Positions 1 to 5,649 of a stretch of 5,649 nt of DNA are shown piece after piece. This DNA is from Acidobacteriota bacterium. Lineage in GTDB: Bacteria; Acidobacteriota; Blastocatellia; RBC074. The position numbers and the translations under genes are program-made. The notes beneath the pieces were generated by a model. That model did no database searches and was not told where the DNA came from. It worked only from the letters and a program-made list of their open reading frames with translations. Location: positions 1 to 5,649 of the forward strand of contig JAGNMH010000407.1 in NCBI GenBank assembly GCA_017991275.1, read 5' to 3'. Within the stretch, counting starts at the first letter, position 1. Every line of letters begins with the position of its first letter.

Positions 1-225
1 CCTCAAACCATGACGCGAATGTGCGAAGAGTCGGGTTTTGAAATTGTCGAACTTTGCAGTGCAGGCAAATTGATGAGCGTACGTCTGCTCATCAGCCGAA
101 TTGGTCGTTATCACTCCCCAACAGCGCGATTGTTGTCAGCCATCAGCCGAAAGCTGAATCTGGATGACCGAACAATCAGACTGAAGCTCGGCGATGTAAT
201 GCGGTTGTACGCTCGTCGCAAGTGA
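1..225 (+). CDS. C-terminal end of a probable class I SAM-dependent methyltransferase (5' truncated by window edge)
   Basis: The reading frame is open from base 1 (first residues PQTMTRM) to the TGA at 223-225, leaving 74 residues. ATGs at 10 and 19 are probably internal, because the open frame runs off the window and no ribosome-binding site precedes them. The segment resembles the C-terminal tail of Methyltransf_11/23-type proteins. A 'SPQT(L/M)xRxxEExGFEIV' block follows the Rossmann core in that family. It is followed by a basic helix (LLISRIGRY), and the last strand 'LGDVMRLYARRK' matches the usual 'lnlGDimxvyArk' ending. The SAM-binding motifs would lie upstream, outside the window, so the substrate cannot be inferred. 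The gene converges on the zincin gene with only 23 bases between the stop codons, and I see no clear terminator hairpin there. The family call rests on recalled pattern similarity of the tail alone. Confidence 0.65.
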   Translation, partial: PQTMTRMCEESGFEIVELCSAGKLMSVRLLISRIGRYHSPTARLLSAISRKLNLDDRTIRLKLGDVMRLYARRK

Positions 226-248
226 GCAAGTCGTTTTATTTAGATGGT

Positions 249-1106
249 TTACGGCGCTATTGACGATTGCGACCTCGGCGAGATCGTTTGCGGTTTGTAC
301 TCTTCCTGCCTGACTACTCCCACACGTTCCGCTTCCCAGTTCAAATTCAGCAGTTGCGGTTTGGTTCTGCCTCGTCCGGGTGCGTAAGCGAAAATAAGTT
401 CAGCCAGCCGTGAAGGTTTCTGAAATGAGATAGCGACTCTGCCGAATGTCTTGGCGGCATAGTTCTGTCGTTCAGGAATTCCCAAGTCGCGGCGTATGAG
501 GTTGATGAATTCCTCGCATTCTCCCGGCCCTTGTCCGTTGATCAGGGCGTCGTGCAACCCTAACGCGGCGTGCGCCAGTTCATGCATGACGACAAAGCCA
601 ATATCGAAAGCTTCGATCACTTCGCGGGCGCCGCGCAAATGGGCAAAATCGCCGAAATCAATTTCAATCGGGTAAACTTCAACCTGCGCGCCGGTCGCTT
701 TGCTGATGAAGATGATTGAGGAAGTCAGCCGTGCAAAAGCGACTTTTGACGAACGGTCATGATTTTCCAGGTCAATTGCCTTGGAACGATCAACTGCGGC
801 AACCAAAAGTTCGCGCGCGACGGCTGAGCCTCCGTCAAGCTTTGTACGATCTCCCAGACGCAGAAAACCGTCTTTGTCAAAGTGTATTTCCTGAAAGCCC
901 GATTTACGGCGCAGGCTCTCAAGCAAGGCGGCAAGCTGCGCGGTTTTGAGAGGTCGTTCGGGGCTGTTGCGAACTCCGAATTGATAACGGGATGAGTTGT
1001 TTACATTGTTTTCGCTGGCAGCCGACAACTGATTGCAAATCAAACTAACGACCAACAGTATAGGACAACAATGAGCAGCGAATTTTGTACTGGCAGTAAC
1101 TGTCAT
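249..1106 (-). CDS. Exported zincin-like metalloprotease-fold protein (HELAH motif; M91/NleD-like signature)
   Basis: This 285-residue protein probably acts outside the cytoplasm as a zinc-dependent peptidase of unknown substrate. Residues 1-30 look like a type I signal peptide: Lys8, a hydrophobic core at about 13-24, and a likely cut after LSAA. No proper lipobox surrounds Cys24. The zinc motif HELAH lies at 175-179 (bases 570-584), with His175 and His179 as ligands and Glu176 as the general base. The continuation ALGLHD puts His185 at the third-ligand spacing of metzincins, but the usual Gly is one residue late (183). Downstream are Glu196/198/199 and N202-x2-R205-x2-LG-x-P211-x-R213-x2-Y216. 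As I recall, this Glu plus N..R..LG.P.R..Y arrangement is typical of M91/NleD-type zincins and related proteins, which would make a downstream Glu the third ligand. The N-terminal 31-170 region is not recognised. The start is supported by GGAGGG three bases upstream. The gene diverges from the exonuclease gene. Confidence 0.72.
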   Translation of the reverse strand: MTVTASTKFAAHCCPILLVVSLICNQLSAASENNVNNSSRYQFGVRNSPERPLKTAQLAALLESLRRKSGFQEIHFDKDGFLRLGDRTKLDGGSAVARELLVAAVDRSKAIDLENHDRSSKVAFARLTSSIIFISKATGAQVEVYPIEIDFGDFAHLRGAREVIEAFDIGFVVMHELAHAALGLHDALINGQGPGECEEFINLIRRDLGIPERQNYAAKTFGRVAISFQKPSRLAELIFAYAPGRGRTKPQLLNLNWEAERVGVVRQEEYKPQTISPRSQSSIAP

Positions 1107-1471
1107 TTTCCCTCCGTTCTTTTTCGTTTCGTTTTCTGCAGGTTGGTCAGGTAATACTGTGTTCGATAGTTACTACTGAGAGGTCTGAGTCGAGGTTCGG
1201 TCAGAAGCTGTTTATTGATAGCCTTTGGTGGCTGATTAAGTCTAAAAAATCGAAGCGAAAATTTCCGAATTGAAAGTTAGCCAGTGTTTTGTTGAAAGGA
1301 ATGGATGGCTTACATGAAAACGTGTAGATATAACGGGACACGATGATCTGATTGCGCGATATTCAATCTACAAATCTTGCTTTAACCAATTTCGGATGTC
1401 AGTATGCGCCCAGTTAAAGCCAGCCGCCGACGCGATGCGAAAGCTGGAAAAGAACGAAAGACCCATCAACA
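1107..1471. other. Divergent intergenic region between zincin and exonuclease genes
   Basis: These 365 bases should contain the promoters of both flanking genes, which point away from each other. I found no convincing -35/-10 pair. TATAAC at 1329-1334 (+) is the best -10-like hexamer, but it has no good -35 at 16-18 bp. Small features seen are a near-palindrome CGAAAATTTCCG at 1256-1267 and a 4-bp-arm hairpin (AGCC 1220-1223 / GGCT 1230-1233). There is also a short ORF at 1404-1478, listed separately. No RNA gene was recognised. Confidence 0.5.
1110..1115 (-). promoter_or_regulatory. Strong Shine-Dalgarno of the zincin gene
   Basis: Read on the minus strand, the sequence is GGAGGG-AAA-ATG. 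This is a near-perfect anti-16S match, with its GGAG core 5 bases from the start codon. It fixes the start at 1106 and supports the signal peptide call, since it places Met1 just before the basic/hydrophobic leader. Confidence 0.8.
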
Positions 1472-1478
1472 ATGCTAG
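1404..1478 (+). CDS. Possible 24-residue upstream ORF overlapping the exonuclease start
   Basis: ATG at 1404 opens a 24-codon frame, very rich in Arg and Lys (begins MRPVKASRRRD, ends THQQC), ending at TAG 1476-1478. It overlaps the first 7 bases of the exonuclease gene (ATGCTAG), an arrangement compatible with translational coupling. It has no good ribosome-binding site of its own, and a stop codon (TAA 1383-1385) closes the frame upstream. It may be a leader peptide or simply chance. I do not recognise the sequence. Confidence 0.2.
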   Translation: MRPVKASRRRDAKAGKERKTHQQC

Positions 1479-2332
1479 TACTGCCTTACGAATATCTGAC
1501 TGATCCCGCCGATGTGCGCGCTGCTTTGTCTGCTTTTGCCAACCAGCCGATCATTGGGCTGGACACAGAAACGTTCATGGATTTTTCGACCAGGCAAAAC
1601 CGGCTCAGCCTGTTGCAACTTGCTTCGCCAACCGGCGAAGTCATAGTCGTTGACGCACTGACCGCCGGTATGGAGGAAACTCGCAGTTTGATTGAAAATC
1701 CGTCTGCGATGATGGCTGCTCACAGCGCTAGGTTTGACGATGGGGTTTTACGTAACGCGGGTTTTGCTGTGGCCGGTTTGGTGGACACTTTGCGCCTGTC
1801 GCGGCGAACGTTGCACTTGAAGTCATTTAGCTTGGCATCGGTTTCCGACCACCTTTTCGGCGTAAGGCTGGATAAAACCTATCAGCTCAGCGATTGGCGA
1901 AAGCGCCCATTAAGCCGCGAGCAATTGGATTATGCCGCGCTTGACGCCCAGATTGCCTTGCAGGTTTTTCAGGAACTGGCAGAGCGTTTGGAGTCAAACG
2001 GCAGGCTGGCCGAAGAGTTGCACCGCGCGCGAATTCTTCCCAGAGACGAAGCTGCGGAGCGCAACAAGCCTCAACCCAGAACCAAGCGACCGCCTATTAA
2101 TCTGCGTCCGCTGACCTCCGAAGAGCGCAGAGTTGTTGAGCGATTGCGCGATTGGCGAAGGCGACTGGCTTCCAGTGAAAATGTGCCGACTTACATGATT
2201 TGCCAGGACAAAACGCTTGAGCATCTGGCCATCGCCCGGCCACGGACTATTGAAGAACTGGCGAAGATTTACGGGCTAGGCGAATCGAAGATTGCACGCT
2301 ACGGCGCGGGGATGCTCAGCCAGTTGGCGTAA
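1472..2332 (+). CDS. RNase D-like 3'-5' exonuclease with C-terminal HRDC domain
   Basis: This cytoplasmic DEDDy-type exonuclease is predicted to remove nucleotides from 3' ends of RNA (tRNA-type substrates in the RNase D family) using two metal ions. Visible motifs are Exo I GLDTET with Asp31 and Glu33, Exo II HSARFD with Asp89, and Exo III YAALD with Tyr154 and Asp158. The RNase D hallmark QLSDW..RPLS..QLDYAALDA spans 138-159. After a basic, Pro-rich linker (about 195-212), residues 215-286 match one HRDC nucleic-acid-binding domain (ERLRDWRRRLA, then a TLEHLA helix, then a helix-hairpin-helix-like GLGESKIARYG). At 286 residues it is shorter than E. coli RNase D (about 375, two HRDC-like domains), so the second HRDC is missing. 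ATG 1472 is the first start codon after an in-frame TAA at 1415-1417. The next Met (36) would delete Exo I. The ribosome-binding site is poor (GAAAG 11 bases upstream). DNA could also be a substrate, so I do not assign rnd. Confidence 0.85.
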   Translation: MLVLPYEYLTDPADVRAALSAFANQPIIGLDTETFMDFSTRQNRLSLLQLASPTGEVIVVDALTAGMEETRSLIENPSAMMAAHSARFDDGVLRNAGFAVAGLVDTLRLSRRTLHLKSFSLASVSDHLFGVRLDKTYQLSDWRKRPLSREQLDYAALDAQIALQVFQELAERLESNGRLAEELHRARILPRDEAAERNKPQPRTKRPPINLRPLTSEERRVVERLRDWRRRLASSENVPTYMICQDKTLEHLAIARPRTIEELAKIYGLGESKIARYGAGMLSQLA

Positions 2333-2371
2333 CGCTAATCCCAATCCTGCTTTCTTCATTCCGTCTTCATT

Positions 2372-2389
2372 ATTGACAGCATTGACAGC
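2372..2389 (+). repeat. Tandem direct repeat of ATTGACAGC (two 9-bp copies)
   Basis: Two identical 9-bp units lie head to tail 40 bases after the exonuclease stop. Each contains TTGACA (2373-2378 and 2382-2387), the consensus -35 hexamer. A fair -10 hexamer does not follow at 16-18 bp: the best near the second copy is TTAATG at 2405-2410. It could be a regulator-binding direct repeat, a duplicated -35, or chance slippage. Confidence 0.6.
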
Positions 2390-2543
2390 CAATTGTGACT
2401 GGGCTTAATGTGCGCCCACATTAGTGAAGCGATAGCGGTCGAATTTTTCAGACAAAACTAGAAAATGGTCTTTATAGGTGCTTTGATGCCTTTGCTTGCA
2501 ACCATCTCTACCGATCATTGAGATCGTGTGGGAGGCTTGGAGG

Positions 2544-2577
2544 TGCCCCTCGGGCTTTCCTGCACGTATGAGGGGCA
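2544..2577 (+). repeat. Alternative short inverted repeat sharing the left arm of the long hairpin
   Basis: TGCCCCTC at 2544-2551 is perfectly complementary to GAGGGGCA at 2570-2577, plus one G-U pair (2552/2569), with a 16-base loop. The right arm is the same GGGGCA used by the long hairpin, so the two structures exclude each other. That is the geometry of a switch, but no expression platform (terminator, or sequestered start of a known gene) is visible nearby. Confidence 0.5.
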
Positions 2578-2656
2578 AGGGATGGATAGTTATTGAGGCG
2601 GTGAGGACCCGATTCGATAACCAACGTTCATTCCTTGCCCCCCAACTAAGGCGTGC
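2562..2656 (+). ncRNA. Long imperfect hairpin; candidate structured RNA or palindromic element
   Basis: The inner part is seen directly. The left arm at 2572-2587 (starts GGGGCAAGG) pairs without interruption with 2626-2641 (ends CCTTGCCCC), giving 16 pairs including G-U. After a small asymmetric internal loop (A / CAAC... side), 2589-2597 (GTTATTGAG) pairs with 2613-2621 (TTCGATAAC). After one G/A mismatch, 2599-2601 pairs with 2609-2611, leaving a 7-base loop at 2602-2608. An outer 5-bp stem, GCACG 2562-2566 / CGTGC 2652-2656, may close it. The five non-Watson-Crick pairs inside the stems (2581, 2585, 2587, 2594, 2597) are all G-U on the + strand and would be A-C on the minus strand, which favours a + strand RNA. 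No U-tract follows, so it is not an intrinsic terminator. No known RNA family was recognised. An inverted-repeat mobile relic or single-stranded DNA hairpin site is the alternative. Confidence 0.45.
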
Positions 2657-3243
2657 TGACCTTTTGGTTCCAATCTCAAATACTGTTCGTACGTTTGAAG
2701 TGCGCTGGCGGCGTTACATAAGTTTTGGTGGGTTGTTAATCTGGCTCAAAATTTAGTGATTTGCACATCAATTCCGAAATCTGGATTTTGTAAAAATAAT
2801 AGTTTTGTTACCTATACTGAAAACTGGTAAAGCCAACGGAGCAGATACCCAATCTTTGCTCTAAGCCTCTAAATCGCCTTCACTTGTCTAGTCCTGAAGA
2901 TCGATTATCAATCCGAAAATCTGCACGAAAATTCATTTTTTTGAACATTAGTGGCTCGTCCTTCAAAGTGCCTGGCTCTGCAAGTAGGCCTTTAGACAGG
3001 AGTTATTATCTTTGGACTGTGGCAGCAATTGTTGGAATAGCATTTGCCAAGTTCCAATCCGTTATCACGAAAACTATTTTGTATTCAATGGTTGTGTCCT
3101 CAACCCTTAATTGTTCAAACTCTATCAACGAATTTGGTCAAGGCTCTCAAGTAATTTAACTTTTTTAGAGCATCAAGCGTGTGCGGACATATCCGGGCGG
3201 CGGCTAAAATTTCAAAGCCTCGTTTCCTCTACAACCCAAACAG

Positions 3244-3249
3244 AAGGAG
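3244..3249 (+). promoter_or_regulatory. Shine-Dalgarno of the TonB-dependent receptor gene
   Basis: AAGGAG lies 8 bases before ATG 3258. The match and spacing are good and fix the receptor start immediately ahead of a clear signal peptide. Confidence 0.85.
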
Positions 3250-3257
3250 AAATCCCA

Positions 3258-5649
3258 ATGAGATCAAGAACTTCAGCTAACGGAACCATTACCGCTCTGC
3301 TTAGCGTTGCGGTGTTGATCCTGACTGCGGCTTTTGCATTCGCTCAGGAAAACACCGGTGCCGTTCAGGGCACGGTAAAAGATACGGCTGGCGCCGCCAT
3401 CCCAGGCGCCAAAGTGACGCTTTCAGGCCCAGGTCTGGTGCGCTCACTCGAAGCGACCACCAACAAGGAAGGTGATTACACCTTTCCGAAAGTTCCATCC
3501 GGGGTCTATAACGTTTCTGTCACACAGACCGGCTTTAAGACCGTCAAGAATGAAGATGTAAACGTTGTGCTCGGCCAAGCTGCCAGAGTTGACGTTTCGC
3601 TGGCCGCAGGCGCTGTTACGGAATCAGTGACCGTAAGTGCCAGCTCTGACACGATTGACGTGACCTCCAGCAAAGCTGCCACCAACATCGTTCCAGAATT
3701 TGTTGATAAAACTCCGAAAGGACGTCAGTTCCACTCACTGCTGGTTGTTGCTCCGGGCGTTCGCGCGGAACCGAAATCCGGCAGCTTCGGCGTCGGCGGT
3801 TTCCAGATCAACGGTGCCAGCGGTTCGGAAAACACCTTTATCGTTGACGGCGTTGACGTTTCCGACATTCGCCGTGGCGCTCTCAGATCCAATGACTCGC
3901 TTCCGTTTGAATTCGTTCAGGAAGTTCAAGTCAAGACTGCCGGTTTTGAAGCTGAATACAGCGGCACACTTGGTGGTGTGGTCAACGTCGTCAGCAAGAG
4001 CGGCTCAAATGAGTTCCATGGTGATGGCTGGTTGCAATTTGCTACGGCTGGTCTGAATTCAGCACCGCGTGGTTTATGGCAGCGGACGGCAGCAGATGTG
4101 ACCAAAAACGAGTTCTTTCGCCAAAGAGAAGATGAGTATCGCAACCTGTTTCCCGGTTTTACTTTTGGAGGCCCTCTTATCAAAGAGCGCCTGAATTTCT
4201 TTACGGGCTATTCCGGTAATTTGGAACGCCGCGAACGTACATTGCCGTATGCCGCTGGTACGCGTGTTTATAATCGGCGCTTGTTCCAGCATTACGGGGT
4301 GACGCGACTTGATTACGCGCCGACGCAGAAACTACAGGTCAATACCTCGTTTTTCTGGAATCCAGTTAAGCAAGCTGGCGATTTCCCGCCGAGCTTAGAC
4401 CCCCGCGTTGCTGCGCCTGCCAATGACCTTTCAATTGGCGGAGGTTATACGCCGGCTTCTAACTACACCGCTTCGGTACACTATACCGTCAACCCGCATT
4501 TGATTCTGGAAGGGCGTTATGGATACAAGTATCTTAACGACAAGGGCGGCTCCTATGGCAAGTCAACATTGCCTTGGTTGAGATGGAACGCTTCTTCAAC
4601 CGCTGCCGTTCCTGGTAAGATTGAAGCGGCTGATTTTGCCAATATCCCTGTGCAATATCGTCAGGCGAACGGTTTTGCGAATGTAACCACGACCTTCTTT
4701 ACCGTTAAGGACATCACGACTCGCCACAATGTCTACCTGAATGCCAACTACCTGACTAACTTGGGTGGCCAACGTCATAGCTTCAAGGGCGGTTATGCGC
4801 TTAACCGTCTAAGCAATGATGTTTTGGACAATTACACTAACGGACGCTTTGAAATTGTTTGGGGTGAAGCGATTAGCCGTGGCACCACACAAGGCGTGCG
4901 AGGTACATATGGCTATTACATCTGGCGCGATGGCGTCCGCCACAATGCACAGGTCACTAGCCGCAATCAGGGGTACTATGTTCAAGATTCCTGGCAGGTG
5001 AGGAAGAACATTACGCTGAATCTCGGTATACGTTTTGAGAACGAGTTTCTACCTCCGTACACGAAAGTCGTGAATGGTAACAAGGTTCCCAACCCGATCA
5101 GCTTCGGCTGGGGGGACAAGATCGCTCCGCTTCTGGGTGGCGCGTGGGACGTTCGTGGCAATGGCAAATGGAAAGTCAGCGCCAGCTATGGCCAATACTA
5201 CGATTTGATGAAGTATGAATTGGCGCGTGGTTCCTTCGGTGGTGATTACTGGCACGATCATTACTACAAATTGAACGATCCGGATTTGTCCAAGCTGTCT
5301 TTGGCTAATCCGGCCGCTTTGGCTGGTGGCACGCCGAAGGTGCTGGATGTTGACAACCGCACAGTGCCGATCAATGCCCAAGGCCAACTTGACGGTATTG
5401 ACCCTGCCATCAAACCGATGTCATCGCGTCAATATTCGGTGGCGCTTGATCATGAGTTCAAACCGGGTTTGGTCGCTTCAGTTCGTTACACCCGTAGCCG
5501 TCTGGTGCGTGGTATCGAAGACATAGGCGTACTTGACGCTGATGAAAACGAGGTCTACACCATCGGCAATCCTGGTTTTGGTCAGACGGATGCCAAGAAG
5601 TTCGTCACGGCCAGCGGTGTGCCTTTGACGCCGAAAGCAGTCCGTAACT
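3258..5649 (+). CDS. Oar-like TonB-dependent receptor with carboxypeptidase-regulatory-like domain (3' truncated by window edge)
   Basis: The frame is open from ATG 3258 to the window end (797 residues plus one base). The product is an outer-membrane beta-barrel of the TonB-dependent receptor superfamily, likely importing or binding a large or scarce substrate with energy from TonB-ExbBD. Residues 1-29 form a signal peptide (basic start, ALLSVAVLILTAAFAFA, cut before Gln30). Residues about 35-115 are a carboxypeptidase-regulatory-like beta-sandwich (GAVQGTVKD, then GxxIPGAKVTL, EGDYTFPKVPSGVYNVSV, GFK). ESVTVSA at 122-128 occupies the position where a TonB-box-like sequence is expected. The plug covers about 145-250, with LLVVAPGV, ENTFIVDGVDVSD, FEFVQEVQVKTAGFEAEY and GGVVNVVSKSGSNEFHG. 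After this, aromatic-rich barrel strands begin (TFGGPLIKERLNFFTGY; RNQGYYVQDSW; LNLGIRFE). Full-length relatives usually have about 1000-1200 residues, so perhaps a quarter or more is missing. No frameshift is seen. The substrate cannot be predicted. Such receptors occur in many paralogues in Acidobacteriota. Confidence 0.93.
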   Translation, partial: MRSRTSANGTITALLSVAVLILTAAFAFAQENTGAVQGTVKDTAGAAIPGAKVTLSGPGLVRSLEATTNKEGDYTFPKVPSGVYNVSVTQTGFKTVKNEDVNVVLGQAARVDVSLAAGAVTESVTVSASSDTIDVTSSKAATNIVPEFVDKTPKGRQFHSLLVVAPGVRAEPKSGSFGVGGFQINGASGSENTFIVDGVDVSDIRRGALRSNDSLPFEFVQEVQVKTAGFEAEYSGTLGGVVNVVSKSGSNEFHGDGWLQFATAGLNSAPRGLWQRTAADVTKNEFFRQREDEYRNLFPGFTFGGPLIKERLNFFTGYSGNLERRERTLPYAAGTRVYNRRLFQHYGVTRLDYAPTQKLQVNTSFFWNPVKQAGDFPPSLDPRVAAPANDLSIGGGYTPASNYTASVHYTVNPHLILEGRYGYKYLNDKGGSYGKSTLPWLRWNASSTAAVPGKIEAADFANIPVQYRQANGFANVTTTFFTVKDITTRHNVYLNANYLTNLGGQRHSFKGGYALNRLSNDVLDNYTNGRFEIVWGEAISRGTTQGVRGTYGYYIWRDGVRHNAQVTSRNQGYYVQDSWQVRKNITLNLGIRFENEFLPPYTKVVNGNKVPNPISFGWGDKIAPLLGGAWDVRGNGKWKVSASYGQYYDLMKYELARGSFGGDYWHDHYYKLNDPDLSKLSLANPAALAGGTPKVLDVDNRTVPINAQGQLDGIDPAIKPMSSRQYSVALDHEFKPGLVASVRYTRSRLVRGIEDIGVLDADENEVYTIGNPGFGQTDAKKFVTASGVPLTPKAVRN

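Larger units (their letters stand above)
2333..3257. other. Long gene-poor intergenic region upstream of the TonB-dependent receptor
   Basis: These 925 bases lack a convincing protein gene. They contain a tandem 9-bp repeat (2372-2389), a long imperfect hairpin (about 2562-2656) and an alternative pairing segment (2544-2551). From about 2757 the sequence is visibly AT-rich. Two TTG-started frames (2496-2756, 86 codons; 2884-3159, 91 codons) have no ribosome-binding site and no recognisable domain. The second carries one short hydrophobic patch. A weak promoter-like pair, TTGTAA 2788-2793 and TATACT 2813-2818, has a 19-base spacer, which is longer than ideal. A small hairpin with GAGCAGAT (2839-2846) pairs with ATC-TT-TGCTC (2852-2861), leaving TT bulged. 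The last 90 bases include TAAAAT (3205-3210) as a possible -10 for the receptor, without a good -35. Confidence 0.6.

Noticed and set aside
716..949. Frames on both strands inside the zincin gene
   Set aside because: They are overlapping shadows without start signals. The 249-1106 minus-strand frame has the Shine-Dalgarno, signal peptide and HExxH motif.
1033..1035. Lipoprotein cysteine (Cys24) in the zincin leader
   Set aside because: The preceding residues SLI do not fit a lipobox (L-[AS]-[GA]-C). A type I cleavage after LSAA is a better fit.
2544..2660. Integron attC site, or group II intron domain V, as an explanation of the hairpin
   Set aside because: The arm ends lack the RYYYAAC / GTTRRRY core pair of attC. 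No AGC/GAAA-type domain V hairpin or reverse-transcriptase frame is present nearby.
2496..2756. 86-codon TTG-started frame on the + strand
   Set aside because: It has no ribosome-binding site, no domain, and a composition rich in Trp and Arg. It overlies the long hairpin, whose base pairing explains much of the local sequence. It could be a relic conserved hypothetical, but I cannot support it as a gene. BLASTP conservation with synonymous bias would rescue it.
2788..2818. Promoter TTGTAA / TATACT
   Set aside because: The -10 is good, but the 19-base spacer and 4/6 -35 are weak, and in AT-rich sequence such pairs are common. It is mentioned only in the intergenic entry.
2884..3159. 91-codon TTG-started frame on the + strand with a hydrophobic stretch
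   Set aside because: It has no Shine-Dalgarno sequence, only a TTG start, and lies in an AT-rich non-coding-looking context. One short hydrophobic patch is not enough to call a membrane protein.
3143..3171. GCTCT ... AGAGC inverted repeat with a T-run as an intrinsic terminator
   Set aside because: The T6 run (3161-3166) lies inside the loop, not after the stem, and the stem is only 5 bp, so it does not fit a terminator on either strand.
3301..5526. Several 60-118 residue frames on both strands inside the receptor gene
   Set aside because: They are shadow frames of the long receptor reading frame, which shows continuous domain and barrel features throughout.

Overview
The window has about 50% GC by eye and looks like chromosomal DNA of a Gram-negative soil bacterium. 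The best guess is Acidobacteriota (Blastocatellia or Solibacter-like). The main clue is an Oar-like TonB-dependent receptor with an N-terminal carboxypeptidase-regulatory-like domain, a family that is greatly expanded in that phylum. The guess is an inference from protein style, not from a marker gene.

Layout: (1) Positions 1-225 (+) hold the C-terminal end of a protein that resembles class I SAM-dependent methyltransferases. (2) Positions 249-1106 (-) run convergently, 23 bases away, and encode an exported 285-residue protein with a HELAH zinc-protease motif followed by an N..R..LG.P.R..Y signature. (3) Positions 1107-1471 form a divergent intergenic region. (4) Positions 1472-2332 (+) encode a compact RNase D-like DEDDy 3'-5' exonuclease fused to a single HRDC domain. 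A 24-codon basic ORF overlaps its start. (5) Positions 2333-3257 are a 925-base stretch with no convincing gene. It carries a tandem 9-bp repeat and a long imperfect hairpin at about 2562-2656, followed by visibly AT-rich sequence. (6) From 3258 (+) to the window edge runs the first 797 residues of the TonB-dependent receptor, with a clear ribosome-binding site, signal peptide, carboxypeptidase-regulatory-like domain, plug and the start of the barrel.

No two complete genes form an operon here. The methyltransferase tail and the zincin converge, the zincin and the exonuclease diverge, and the receptor is far from its upstream neighbour. No joint pathway is evident. The most unusual signal is the hairpin in the long intergenic stretch. 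It has about 28 base pairs in 70 nt, and its five paired non-Watson-Crick positions are all G-U when read as a + strand RNA. They would be A-C mismatches on the other strand. An upstream segment can pair alternatively with its left arm. It is a candidate structured RNA or repeat element of unknown identity.
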